NCBI GenBank assembly: GCA_045588855.1
Contig: JAZNEX010000058.1
Coordinates: forward strand, 62,001 to 126,000
DNA: 64,000 nucleotides
Direction of reading: 5' to 3'
Origin: RUG806 sp045588855
GTDB taxonomy: Bacteria > Bacillota > Clostridia > Oscillospirales > Acutalibacteraceae
Position 1 is the first letter of the stretch, and each line of letters begins with the position of its first letter. Positions 51,910-61,184 of the stretch are shown piece by piece. Under the pieces are notes generated by a model that worked only from the letters and a program-made list of their open reading frames with translations, made no database searches and was not told where the DNA came from. The translations under genes were made by a program, and so were the position numbers.

Positions 51910-51938
51910 ATTCTAACATCATGTAAAATAAAAAGCAA
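51910..51938 (-). promoter_or_regulatory. Promoter of the PHP-EamA-nitroreductase operon
   Basis: On the minus strand TTGCTT (51933-51938), 17 bases, TAGAAT (51910-51915). Confidence 0.6.
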
Positions 51939-51981
51939 TATTTTTGTATTAATTGATGTATGTTAATATATTGTTATTGTA

Positions 51982-52010
51982 TTGACATTTTTGCTCCTGA
52001 ATGTTAAAAT
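51982..52010 (+). promoter_or_regulatory. Promoter of the GH16 gene
   Basis: TTGACA (51982-51987), 17 bases, TAAAAT (52005-52010). Confidence 0.85.
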
Positions 52011-52049
52011 TCAGTCAAAAGAACATTGAATTTTATATGAGGTGATAAT

Positions 52050-52964
52050 ATGTTTGAACAGTTTTTAACGGAAGTTCTTAAGCTTGCTCCAAGACAGGTG
52101 TGGGGTGTTGAACAGCAGATTGAATTATTTAAGGAAATGTTTACCTCCTTTGATCTGAAAAAGTTCTTTGCTTCATTTATTGCAATAATAGAGCTTTTCG
52201 GTCTTACTGTTTTTGATTTACCTCAGAAGCCCCATGGTGATGAACTTGACCTTACAGGTTATTCTCTTGTTTTTGAGGATGAATTTGAATATCAGGAATT
52301 TGATACGGATGTATGGGAATACAGAGCATCCGGGGCAAGACGCGGCGGATTTAATGCTCCCAGTCAGGTAACATTCAGAGACGGCAATATGATACTCACA
52401 GGTGAATACAGAAAAGACGGTCAGTACGGCGAAGGCTGGTACACAGGTATGGTGAGACTCAAGGAGTGGTATTGCAAGGGTTATTTTGAAATACGCTGCA
52501 AGGTTAACAGAGAAAATCATTTCTGGTCTGCATTCTGGCTTCAGGCATCTGCTCCCTATACTGCTTCTGTTTCAAAGGGCGGTGTAGGAGGTGCCGAAAT
52601 TGATATTTTTGAATCTGTAAATACAGGAAAATATTTTGATAGTGATGCAGTTTCTCACAATATCCACTGCGCAGGTGTTGACGGTGAGCAGGAAGGCTAT
52701 CAGTCAGCAAATCTCGGTTCCTTCTACGGTAATGACATTTATGATGAATATAACACTTACGGTGTTAAGTGGACAGATACAGAATACATCTTCTATATCA
52801 ACGGAGTAGAAACAAGACGTTCATCATTCGGCAACGGTGTTTCTGAGGTGCTTGAGGAGGTTATAGTTTCTCTTGAAATCCCCGGTGCTGACAAGCTCAG
52901 TGAGCTTGATAAGGATACTTATAAGACCGAATTTGTAGTTGATTATGTAAGAATCTATCAGTAA
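52050..52964 (+). CDS. GH16-family glycoside hydrolase (beta-glucanase-like), no clear signal peptide
   Basis: The 304-residue protein has the GH16 active-site motif GAEIDIFES, with the catalytic Glu pair, in a beta-jelly-roll frame that begins LVFEDEFEYQEFDTDVWEY and ends VDYVRIYQ. GH16 enzymes cut beta-1,3/1,4-glucans or similar. The first 70 residues are helical and amphipathic, and do not look like a classical signal peptide. Whether the enzyme is secreted is open. GAGGTG precedes the ATG. Confidence 0.83.
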   Translation: MFEQFLTEVLKLAPRQVWGVEQQIELFKEMFTSFDLKKFFASFIAIIELFGLTVFDLPQKPHGDELDLTGYSLVFEDEFEYQEFDTDVWEYRASGARRGGFNAPSQVTFRDGNMILTGEYRKDGQYGEGWYTGMVRLKEWYCKGYFEIRCKVNRENHFWSAFWLQASAPYTASVSKGGVGGAEIDIFESVNTGKYFDSDAVSHNIHCAGVDGEQEGYQSANLGSFYGNDIYDEYNTYGVKWTDTEYIFYINGVETRRSSFGNGVSEVLEEVIVSLEIPGADKLSELDKDTYKTEFVVDYVRIYQ

Positions 52965-52976
52965 TAATATAAACAC

Positions 52977-53020
52977 ACGGGGCTGCCTCAGATGAGACAG
53001 CCCCGTATTTGTTTTATTTT
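52977..53020. terminator. Terminator of the GH16 gene, convergent with the surface-protein gene
   Basis: A 9-bp GC-rich outer stem (52977-52985 with 52998-53006) and an inner CTC/GAG stem precede a T-rich tail; the minus-strand gene ends eight bases beyond. Confidence 0.88.
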
Positions 53021-56000
53021 TTTCTTGTAAACAGCGCGAAGAATCGGTTCAGAAGACTTACTATCCATTTAAGAGCATATTCAAATATGTCTCCGATGGA
53101 ATTGATTTCCATTTCTGTATCTTCAATTTCACCGTCGGTAAGGGAGTTGCTTATAAGATAAAACTCTTCAAGTGTACCGTTGCTTGCCATTTCACACAGT
53201 TCATTGAATGTAACCTGTTTTGTGCTGCCGTTGTTATTTACCTGTACACTGAATGTAACATTATGAAGTGTAGAATCCGGGATAAGAGATTTTTCCCCTG
53301 TTTCATTGTTTACCGTGTAAAATCTCAGGTCGGTTGATGTGAATTTATTGAATTTTATTGTTTCAATCACATCGTAATCGTCACACATAACAGCCATAAA
53401 ATCAAAAAATTCATATGTGTTCATTGTGATATTGCCGTTTGTTTCGATGGCTGTGCCGTTATATTGATAGGTATATGAATTAACTCCCTCAGGGAAGTAT
53501 TCGTAGCTGTACGAAACACCGTATTTTACAAAAATATTTATGTAAAAAATATAGTCGCAGAAGGGATTGCCTCTGAATTCGGTTTCATCCTTCATTATAA
53601 TTGTTGAAAGCTGAAATGAATCAGGGAAGCATTTGTTATCAAGTGTTGTTGTTCCATTGAGAATCAATGATTTTAACTCAATAAATCCCGCAAATGCATT
53701 TTCGCTGATTTCCGTGATACCGTCCTCGATGATAACTGCAGTTGTGATTTCTTTATAAGGGGAGAGAATATCTGTAACGGATTTTTCAGGGTCGGGAAGT
53801 GAGCCGATGCCGGAAACAGTGAGAACACCGTCATTGAAATCAATTATTATATTTTTGTAAAGGTCAAGCTTTTCAAATTCTTCAAGATTCATGCATATTG
53901 CAGGGACAACACCGATATCCTGACTGTATGCATTTGTGCTCGATGAGATTACACCTTTTTCTGAAACAAAAGCCACGGTACCTGATGTTGCAGGATCGCG
54001 AAGATAATAAAGTGCAGCTTCCCCCTGATTTTTAGTGCCGGCAAAAAGACCGTGCATGTGGGCATAATCAGTACCGTTTTTTGTTCTTACAGCATTTGAA
54101 AGTCCGTAATATGAATCATAGCCTATTTCTTTTGTGCTGAGAATAAAAACGTTATCTTCGGTATTGTTTCCTGAGAATTTTGCATTCCCGCCGTTTACAA
54201 CGGAATTGTCAAGTTCTGTTTTTCCGATAAGGGATTTTTGCAGGTCGGTGAATGCAGTATCTGCAAATGTTGTATTAAGGAATGTTCTGAGGGTGCTGTA
54301 TTCCCAATTGCTCGTGTACTTTGTGAGTTCAGTATCGGAATAATAGTAGTTTAATGTTGAAGTATCTCCGTCCTCGGGAGTGCCGGGATAGGCATAATTT
54401 GAGTATGCAGGTGCATCAAGAATATCAACTGCAAGTAAAAGCCCGTTTGCAGGGTCAAGTACACGCCATTTTATCGGCTCATACTTGAAGTAATAAATAT
54501 TGCCGGGAGTATAACCCAGAGGTGCCTGATAGCTTGAAGTGGGATTTGAGAAGCTTTCGTAAGCACGGTATTCGCTGAACGTTACGGCACGGTATTTTTC
54601 ACCGTAATAATCAATATCACAGAACATACCTACGTCTGTTTCAAACATAGTACCTGCTTTGCCCGTACCTCTGAACCAGCCAAGCGACTGCCACATATCA
54701 TCTTCAATATACCACGAGAGTTCTTCCGTAAGAGCTTCATCTGTTACAAGTGACTGAGGATACATACCGAACTCAATAATATCTCCCTGCTTGTAAGAAG
54801 AATTAAGAGAAGGGGCAGGTTCTTCTGTTGTGGGTTCTTCTGTTGTGGGTTCTTCAGTTGTAGGCTCCTCTGTTGTCGGTTCTTCTGTGGTAGTTTCTTC
54901 TGTGGAGGGTTCTTCGGTGGTTATTTCTTCCGTGTTTTCCTCTTCACCGTCCAATGCAATAAACAACTGGTTATTCTTTGCTGCAAAATCTTCAGCAGTG
55001 GAGCCTGTATAACCGTGTATTGTTATACTTTCATTTGCAGGCTTCATCAGCTCGTAATAGATATTTGCATCGGGATTAAGAATATAGATGTCCAGATACA
55101 TATGGCCGAATGTATATGATAAGTTGATATCGTTGATTCCTGCATGATAGGTAACAGATGTCAGCATATTGGATATTGCGTAGGAGGTAACTTCAATATT
55201 CTGTACGAATTCTGGAATAACATAATCACCGAGGATTTTTCCTGTCGGAATTGCTTTGAGTGTCTTTTTATCCTTTGAATAAAGAATACCGTCGTCAACA
55301 CTGAAATACGGATTGTTACCATCAACCGAAAAAGCATCGAGGCTGCTCTGCGTGCTAAGCGCATTATCAGCTATGTAGCTTACACTTGCGGGAATATGAA
55401 GAGATGTGATACTTGTGCACTGGTTGAATGCAAGAGAATTAATGTTTTCAATACCTTCCGGTAAAATAATTTCTTCAAGATTTGATGCTTTATAAAAGGC
55501 ATAGGAATTAATAGTTTTAACTGTAGACGGAACTGTATATACCGTTTCATTTTCATCGGCTATATATCTGTATAAAAAAGTTTTGTCCTTCGAAAGCAAA
55601 GCTCCGTTTTCTACGGTAAGATATGTGTTTTCTGCGGGGATAGTGATTTTTTTCCATGCTATTGTGTTGACAGACATATTCGTTATACGTGTAAGAGAAG
55701 CGGGAAGATTAAGCTCTTCAGCCTGAAGAAGACCGGCAAAGGGAGTGTCAAGAATCGTTGTTATACCTTTTGATACGGTTACGGATCTGATCTGTGAAGT
55801 ATAGCCGATAACCGCACGGGAGCCTACAGTGGTTACGGGATAGCCGCCTAATGTTGAAGGAATTATAAGCTCGGTTGCGCTGTCGTCGGGCTGTATTTTG
55901 GTGATTGTTGCATTACCGTCGGTTACTGTATATGTATAAATACCTGCGGTGAATGTTTCTGCGGCAGAGGCAATTGTAAAAACGCCTGAAGCACCGATCA

Positions 56001-56061
56001 GTAAAGGAAGAAGCAGTGTAAGACAAAGTATAACCGCTGTATATTTATTAATTTTTTTCAT
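53014..56061 (-). CDS. Large BspA-like LRR surface protein with TTEEP linker and DUF6273-like domain
   Basis: The 1015-residue protein has a signal peptide (about residues 1-34). LRR_5 segments cover about 40-360 (pattern INSYAFYKASNLEEIILPEG). A Thr/Glu/Pro linker of repeated TTEEP units follows (about 375-415). A DUF6273-like region then shows the characteristic FKYEPIKWRVLDPANG and a YYLRDPATSG segment. A second LRR part and a C-terminal hydrophobic tail (WIVSLLNRFFALFTRKK) end it. The tail could anchor it to the membrane. GGAGG precedes the ATG. Confidence 0.8.
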   Translation of the reverse strand: MKKINKYTAVILCLTLLLPLLIGASGVFTIASAAETFTAGIYTYTVTDGNATITKIQPDDSATELIIPSTLGGYPVTTVGSRAVIGYTSQIRSVTVSKGITTILDTPFAGLLQAEELNLPASLTRITNMSVNTIAWKKITIPAENTYLTVENGALLSKDKTFLYRYIADENETVYTVPSTVKTINSYAFYKASNLEEIILPEGIENINSLAFNQCTSITSLHIPASVSYIADNALSTQSSLDAFSVDGNNPYFSVDDGILYSKDKKTLKAIPTGKILGDYVIPEFVQNIEVTSYAISNMLTSVTYHAGINDINLSYTFGHMYLDIYILNPDANIYYELMKPANESITIHGYTGSTAEDFAAKNNQLFIALDGEEENTEEITTEEPSTEETTTEEPTTEEPTTEEPTTEEPTTEEPAPSLNSSYKQGDIIEFGMYPQSLVTDEALTEELSWYIEDDMWQSLGWFRGTGKAGTMFETDVGMFCDIDYYGEKYRAVTFSEYRAYESFSNPTSSYQAPLGYTPGNIYYFKYEPIKWRVLDPANGLLLAVDILDAPAYSNYAYPGTPEDGDTSTLNYYYSDTELTKYTSNWEYSTLRTFLNTTFADTAFTDLQKSLIGKTELDNSVVNGGNAKFSGNNTEDNVFILSTKEIGYDSYYGLSNAVRTKNGTDYAHMHGLFAGTKNQGEAALYYLRDPATSGTVAFVSEKGVISSSTNAYSQDIGVVPAICMNLEEFEKLDLYKNIIIDFNDGVLTVSGIGSLPDPEKSVTDILSPYKEITTAVIIEDGITEISENAFAGFIELKSLILNGTTTLDNKCFPDSFQLSTIIMKDETEFRGNPFCDYIFYINIFVKYGVSYSYEYFPEGVNSYTYQYNGTAIETNGNITMNTYEFFDFMAVMCDDYDVIETIKFNKFTSTDLRFYTVNNETGEKSLIPDSTLHNVTFSVQVNNNGSTKQVTFNELCEMASNGTLEEFYLISNSLTDGEIEDTEMEINSIGDIFEYALKWIVSLLNRFFALFTRKK
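54810..54935 (-). repeat. Tandem TTEEP-coding repeat
   Basis: Several 15-base units encode a Thr-Thr-Glu-Glu-Pro repeat with varied codons at third positions. It is the flexible linker of the surface protein and could change length by slippage or recombination. Confidence 0.85.
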
Positions 56062-56093
56062 AAAAATCCTCCTTTTTGTGTACCTTTATATCA

Positions 56094-56122
56094 ATTCTAA
56101 TCGAAATTCGAAATTATGTCAA
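56094..56122 (-). promoter_or_regulatory. Promoter of the large surface protein
   Basis: On the minus strand TTGACA (56117-56122), 17 bases, TAGAAT (56094-56099). Confidence 0.8.
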
Positions 56123-56143
56123 ATAAAAAATGTACTTAAAACT

Positions 56144-56174
56144 ACCATTCATACCTGAAAAATATGCCATTCGG
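56144..56174 (+). promoter_or_regulatory. Two-site LytTR-type operator upstream of the LytTR gene
   Basis: ACCATTCAT (56144-56152) and GCCATTCGG (56166-56174) are direct repeats 22 bases apart and fit the LytTR consensus ([TA][AC][CA]GTTN[AG][TG]) with one or two changes. They end 11 bases before the -35 of the candidate promoter at 56186. Confidence 0.65.
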
Positions 56175-56185
56175 TGCAAGGGTAC

Positions 56186-56215
56186 TTGTGTTTTTATGTA
56201 AAAAAACATTAAAAT
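56186..56215 (+). promoter_or_regulatory. Candidate promoter of the LytTR-GHKL operon
   Basis: TTGTGT (56186-56191), 18 bases, TAAAAT (56210-56215). The weak -35 fits activator dependence. Confidence 0.5.
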
Positions 56216-56278
56216 AATAGTAATTAGTGTTTCTTTTCAGAAAATTTGTGTTATTATATTCAATGTGGGGGTATTTTC

Positions 56279-56980
56279 TTGTATATTGCAATTTGTGAGG
56301 ATAATTTATCTGAAGCAGCTGCGCTTAAGACAAAAATTGAAAATTATATGCCGAACAGCATTCTTATAACAAGAATTGATATTTTTGAATGCGCAGAGGA
56401 TCTGCTTGCATCTGATGAAGTATATGATCTTGTTGTGCTTGATTGTAAGCTCCCTGATATTGACGGAGTTGAAGCAGCACGGCTTTACAGAGAGAAAAAT
56501 CGTTTTGCTGAAATAATTTTTGTTACTGCCTACATAGAATATGCTGCGGGCGGTTATGAAGTTGATGCTCTCAGATATCTGCTTAAACCCATAAGCAATG
56601 ATAAGCTTTCAGAGGCTCTTGTTGCTTTTGAAAGCAGCATCAGAAGAGACTGTACCGTAGAGGTGCGCGGTCTTCATGAGCCCTTCTTCGTAAAGTCTTC
56701 TGAGATAATGTATATTGAAGCTGTAGGAAGAAAAACAGTTGTAAGACTTGTAGGTGCATCTGTTGAATCGCACAAGTCGCTTGCTGTATTTGAACAGGAA
56801 ATCAGAAGCGATGCTTTTTTCAAAACAAGACGTCAGTTTATTGTAAATATGAAATATATCCGCAGAAAAGACGGAAATGAGCTTTATATGGAAAACGGTG
56901 AAAAGGTTATTATCAGCCGACGCATACTTGCTAATTTCAACAGGGCTTATGTGAATTATCTGAAGTTCTACGGCGGATAA
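56279..56980 (+). CDS. LytTR-family response regulator
   Basis: The start TTG at 56279 is chosen because GGGGG lies seven bases upstream; the longer frame from 56246 has no ribosome binding site. The 233-residue protein has an N-terminal receiver domain (ICEDN, VVLDCKLPDIDG with the phospho-acceptor Asp, and TAYIEYAAGGYEVDALRYLLKP) and a C-terminal LytTR DNA-binding domain (SSEIMYIEAVGRKTVV, FKTRRQFIVNMKYI). It is paired with the GHKL kinase downstream, an AgrA/ComE-type pair. It probably binds the two-site operator upstream of itself. Confidence 0.9.
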   Translation: MYIAICEDNLSEAAALKTKIENYMPNSILITRIDIFECAEDLLASDEVYDLVVLDCKLPDIDGVEAARLYREKNRFAEIIFVTAYIEYAAGGYEVDALRYLLKPISNDKLSEALVAFESSIRRDCTVEVRGLHEPFFVKSSEIMYIEAVGRKTVVRLVGASVESHKSLAVFEQEIRSDAFFKTRRQFIVNMKYIRRKDGNELYMENGEKVIISRRILANFNRAYVNYLKFYGG

Positions 56981-56997
56981 TAAAGGAGAGATTTCTT

Positions 56998-58272
56998 TTG
57001 GTTGTTGCTGCAGGACTGCTGTATTTTATAAAAGATGCTCTTGCCGTATTAAGCCTTATTTATCTTCTGAAAACTATTTTCGGAGAAAAACTCAGAAAAC
57101 AGAAAACAGGTATTGTCATTTCTGTGATTGTGCCTGTTTTTTACTCTGTAGCAGCACATATTTTTCTTCTGCCTGTTTTTAATGAAACATATGAGCTGCT
57201 TGATGCGGTTTCAAATTTCTTTTATATTGCAGCTGTTTTTATGTGCTTAAAGAAGCCTGCTGTATTAAGGTCAATTGCCGTGTTGTTTGTGTACATATTC
57301 ACGGTTGATATGATGTGGTCTTTTGTTGCTTCATTTTTTGGTAATTCCATTATAGCTGAATGTATATTCAATTCTCTGCTTTTCGGTGCCGTGTTTTTTG
57401 CCGTTATGAAGCTTGGCAGAAGAGAGGATGTAAATATTCTTGCTGGTGCATTCAGAGAAGTACCGAAATGGATGATAATTTCTCTTCTGCTGTTTGAGCT
57501 TACCTGTTACTATAAAGAATTCGGTATCAGTGCAGATTGGTATGATTTTTTGTATGCGGTTTCTGCATGTATGATATTTGTGTGCATTCTTGCACTTGTT
57601 GTGAGGGTTTTCAGACTTGTATATATGCAGAATACCATTCTTCTGCGGCTTAATGAACAGCTTGAATTTTCCGAACATCTCAGCCGTTCGGATGAAGCAC
57701 TAAGAAGCTTCAGACACGATTATAAGAATCATATAATTGTTATTAATTCGTTGTTTGAGCAGGGGGATACCGAGGGCGCAAAAAAATATTTTGAAAAGCT
57801 GAAGAATGATACATCCTTTGTAATGAATACCTTTTCAACGGGAAACAGTGTGGTGAATTCTCTTCTTAATATAAAAAATACCGATGCGAAAAAATGTAAT
57901 GCGGTAATTGAGTTTTCGGGTATCGTTCCCGAAAAGGGAATAGATAACAAGGATATGTGTATAGCCGTAGGCAATCTTACGGATAATGCGATTGACGCCT
58001 GTATGAAGCTGCCTGCAGAAACAGAAAAAACAATCCGTGTCAGCGGTGTGGTAAAGAGCAATATGCTTCTTTTAAGCGTGAAAAACCCTTGTAATGATGA
58101 TAAACAAAAAAGAATAGGCGGTCTTTTTGCCACAACGAAAAAGGATACAAAAGCTCACGGAATCGGGCTTAAAAATGTAAAAGCGGTGGCTCAGAAGTAT
58201 CAGGGAGAACTGATTCTGAACCGTGAAAAAGGTGAATTTACGGCAGAAATGATACTTTATCTGACAGAATAA
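56998..58272 (+). CDS. GHKL-family sensor histidine kinase (AgrC/ComD-like)
   Basis: The 424-residue protein has six or seven membrane segments (about residues 1-205), a helical segment with the phosphate-accepting His in RSFRHDYKNHI (about residue 240), and a C-terminal GHKL ATPase domain with NLTDNAIDACMKL (N box) and HGIGLKNVKAV. The start is TTG at 56998 with AAAGGAG before it. The membrane sensor is the type that detects peptides or membrane stress. It follows the response regulator by 17 bases. Confidence 0.87.
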   Translation: MVVAAGLLYFIKDALAVLSLIYLLKTIFGEKLRKQKTGIVISVIVPVFYSVAAHIFLLPVFNETYELLDAVSNFFYIAAVFMCLKKPAVLRSIAVLFVYIFTVDMMWSFVASFFGNSIIAECIFNSLLFGAVFFAVMKLGRREDVNILAGAFREVPKWMIISLLLFELTCYYKEFGISADWYDFLYAVSACMIFVCILALVVRVFRLVYMQNTILLRLNEQLEFSEHLSRSDEALRSFRHDYKNHIIVINSLFEQGDTEGAKKYFEKLKNDTSFVMNTFSTGNSVVNSLLNIKNTDAKKCNAVIEFSGIVPEKGIDNKDMCIAVGNLTDNAIDACMKLPAETEKTIRVSGVVKSNMLLLSVKNPCNDDKQKRIGGLFATTKKDTKAHGIGLKNVKAVAQKYQGELILNREKGEFTAEMILYLTE

Positions 58273-58279
58273 AGCTATG

Positions 58280-58317
58280 CAGACAGAGACTCTTAATGGT
58301 CTTTGTCTGTTTTTTTT
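58280..58317 (+). terminator. Terminator of the LytTR-GHKL operon
   Basis: An 11-bp stem (58280-58290 with 58299-58309, one G-U pair) is followed by eight T. Confidence 0.9.
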
Positions 58318-58497
58318 GATATTATCGGCAAGTCGGTAAAACAGGATTTACAATCCGCTATTATAAAAGATTATAATAACGGCAGTCGGTAATAATCATA
58401 ACAAAAATGTAAATATTGTTGTAAAAAAATGTTTTATATGATAAAAATATAATATATACATTTTACATATTTGGTTTTTTGAGAGGAGAAAAATGAT

Positions 58498-61041
58498 ATG
58501 TTTTGTATTAAATGCGGTGCTATGCTTGATGATGATGCGCGATTCTGTACCGGATGCGGTGAAAAGGTTTATCAGGATGAGAAAAGTCCTGCGAATACAC
58601 AGGCTGCTTACGGGCATTATCAGACTCCCGTACAGGCTAAGGAAGAGCCTGTAAATAACCCCGCAGTACAGCCTGTTTTTTATCCCGCTCAGCCTTCTGT
58701 TGAACAGAAGCCTGCTGTAGCTGAAGAAAATGAAAATCAGTTTGAACTGAATGCAGACCCCGATAAAACCATAGGTGTAAAGCAGTACCGTAACAGAAAG
58801 CCTGCTGAATCGGTACCCGCTGAAGATCAGGCGATAATAAAAGAGGATATCAAGCCTGTATCTGTCCCTGTTACACCTGATGTGCCCTATGAAAATAAGG
58901 TTTCTGACAGTGTCAGGGTAAACCGTCCTGTTGAAAAGGGCTATGCTTATGAGACTTCCGGGGAAATTGATGATATATTCAGTGATGAGCTTGGGGGATC
59001 CTTCTTTGATGATGAAGATAATAAAAAGGATGAAATTCCGCAGAGCGTTAATGACAAGAAAAAATCAAAATCAAAGTTCCCTCTGATTATCGGTGGTGTT
59101 GCGGCAATTGCTGTGATTGCAGCGGCAGTTTTTTTTCTTGTACTGAATCCGGGAAAAGCTTCTTATAATAATTCCTTTAATATGTCAAGTGACATAATCA
59201 GCGTATCAAGAAATGCCGATACTGTTTATTACATAAATGAAAACGGTTACATTGTTGAAAATAATATTGCTGATAATAAAAGAACAATAGTTGTCAGTGA
59301 TGTTAAATCCGATATGGTTTATCTGTACGGTGAAAAGCTCTATTTCAGGGATAAAGAAGAAAATTATCTTTATACCTGTGATACAAACGGAGATAATATC
59401 GAAAAGGTTGTTTCTTCCGGAATCTGCTGGTTCACAATACTTGAGGATGAGCTTTATTATATTGACGGTTATTATGAGGAATCAGAGGACAGTGAGGAAA
59501 AGACTCCTGCAGGACAGTTCAATCTTTACAAGAGTAAAACTGACGGCAGCGATGAAAAGCAGATAATCAATGATAATGTTGTAAAAGTATTTATAGGCAA
59601 GAATGATATAGTATATTACAACGAAGAGGCTGCTTCTTTATACAGAACAGATATTGATGGCAAGGACAGAAAGCTTCTGTATGCCTGTGAAGACAGTGCA
59701 TACATCGGAGATATAAAGGTTGAAAAGGATACCGTTCTCTTTACCTGTATTGATGAAGATAACCGTATTCTTTCAGGTGTGTATTCTGTTGGGCTTGACG
59801 GTGAAGGAAAGAAAAAGGTTGTCAACACAACAGAAAGCTCAATTACACTCAGAAACGGTAAGCTTATATATGCATCTTCAGCTGACAAAGCAACTTATAT
59901 AAGCAATATTGACGGCAGTGATGAGGATGAAATAATTGATATCCCTGCATATTCACCTGTTGTTTCAGGCAATTTTATGTACTTTTTCAATTCTGATGAT
60001 GAAAAGCTTTCTGTAATGGAATATGATTTCAAGGAGGATTCTGTCAGAAATCTTGAGGGAAGACTTTACCGTAATACGGTGTTTACCAAAAATTATATTT
60101 TCTACATAGATAATGACGATAATAATATCTACAGATGTGACCATAACGGAAAGGATGCCGTACAGCTTACTGACGGTGAATGTACCGAAATATTTGAATA
60201 TGACGGTGATATCTATTTCCTCGGTTATGCAAACGGCTACAACAGTGAAGAAAGTGCAACCATGACAGGCATTGAAACTTATGGTTTATATAAGCTTGAT
60301 GCTGAAGGTGAATCGTGTACAATAGTTCAGTTTGACTGCGGTGAGGATGCTTGTCTTTATGACGGTTATGTTTATTACACTGCAGGTGATGAAGTGAAGG
60401 AGATTTATCGTACTGAGCTTTCAAATGAGGATACAACCTTACCCGAACTGCCTTATATAACAGAAATCTACGGTCTTGAGCTTAAGGAAATTCAGTTTGT
60501 TGCAGACGGTTATATCTACCTTACTGCAATAAGAGACGGCAAGGATGAGCTTGTTCGTGTTGATATCGAAACTAAGTTTGCTGAGACTGTTTATGAAGGA
60601 ACACTGTGGAATGCAAGCTACAGTGACGGAAAAATCTTCTATATGGCAGAAAATGATGATGAGGATGCTGCTCTTTATTATATGACATCCGACGGTAAAA
60701 ACAGTGAAGGTATAATTGTTCTCGATATCAGTGAATATGTTGTAAGCGGCAGCACTGTTTATTATATTGATCCCGAAAGCAGTACTCTTTGTGTAATCGG
60801 TATAAACGGCAGTAATCAGAATACACTCTGCGATACTGCAGTTTCAGACCTTGCTATATATGACGGTTATGTATATTTCACAGACCGTTATGAGGAAGGA
60901 CATATATACTGTATAGAGACTACCGGCGGAACAAAGGAAGAGGTTATTGCCGAAATTGACGATGCGACAGATAAAACAGCCTATAAAACCCACGGTGTAG
61001 ACGGTGCGACTCCCGAAATCCCCACTGCTCCCGTAATGTAA
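58498..61041 (+). CDS. Zinc-ribbon membrane protein with DUF5050-like repeats
   Basis: The 847-residue protein starts with a zinc ribbon (FCIKCGAMLDDDARFCTGCG), a disordered acidic linker to about residue 195, a membrane segment (about 196-216), and a large outside region of repeated short blades, rich in Tyr/Asp and ending in (Y)YxN/DxxxxxIYR patterns. The repeats match DUF5050 (beta-propeller-like). The zinc ribbon is cytoplasmic and the repeats external. AGGAG precedes the ATG. The function is unknown. Confidence 0.75.
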   Translation: MFCIKCGAMLDDDARFCTGCGEKVYQDEKSPANTQAAYGHYQTPVQAKEEPVNNPAVQPVFYPAQPSVEQKPAVAEENENQFELNADPDKTIGVKQYRNRKPAESVPAEDQAIIKEDIKPVSVPVTPDVPYENKVSDSVRVNRPVEKGYAYETSGEIDDIFSDELGGSFFDDEDNKKDEIPQSVNDKKKSKSKFPLIIGGVAAIAVIAAAVFFLVLNPGKASYNNSFNMSSDIISVSRNADTVYYINENGYIVENNIADNKRTIVVSDVKSDMVYLYGEKLYFRDKEENYLYTCDTNGDNIEKVVSSGICWFTILEDELYYIDGYYEESEDSEEKTPAGQFNLYKSKTDGSDEKQIINDNVVKVFIGKNDIVYYNEEAASLYRTDIDGKDRKLLYACEDSAYIGDIKVEKDTVLFTCIDEDNRILSGVYSVGLDGEGKKKVVNTTESSITLRNGKLIYASSADKATYISNIDGSDEDEIIDIPAYSPVVSGNFMYFFNSDDEKLSVMEYDFKEDSVRNLEGRLYRNTVFTKNYIFYIDNDDNNIYRCDHNGKDAVQLTDGECTEIFEYDGDIYFLGYANGYNSEESATMTGIETYGLYKLDAEGESCTIVQFDCGEDACLYDGYVYYTAGDEVKEIYRTELSNEDTTLPELPYITEIYGLELKEIQFVADGYIYLTAIRDGKDELVRVDIETKFAETVYEGTLWNASYSDGKIFYMAENDDEDAALYYMTSDGKNSEGIIVLDISEYVVSGSTVYYIDPESSTLCVIGINGSNQNTLCDTAVSDLAIYDGYVYFTDRYEEGHIYCIETTGGTKEEVIAEIDDATDKTAYKTHGVDGATPEIPTAPVM

Positions 61042-61046
61042 AAATC

Positions 61047-61082
61047 AGCAGACAGAATCTATGGCTTCTGTCTGCTTTTTTT
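61047..61082 (+). terminator. Terminator between the two zinc-ribbon/DUF5050-like genes
   Basis: A perfect 11-bp stem (61047-61057 with 61066-61076) is followed by T residues. Confidence 0.9.
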
Positions 61083-61184
61083 GCCGTTTGTTACGCCTTT
61101 ATATACCGTTGGTGCTTTTGGTCTTGAGAAAAAATATATATTGTGATACAAACAAAAGAGAATAAATTTCTGAGGAGTGTTTTT

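Noticed and set aside
54809..54935. A CRISPR-like or satellite array
   Set aside because: Unit length is 15 bases without spacers, in frame, and encodes a Thr-Glu-Pro linker.
58325..58400. A further LytTR operator before the zinc-ribbon/DUF5050 gene (AGTCGGTAA occurs twice)
   Set aside because: The copies are about 54 bases apart and do not match the consensus core on either strand.
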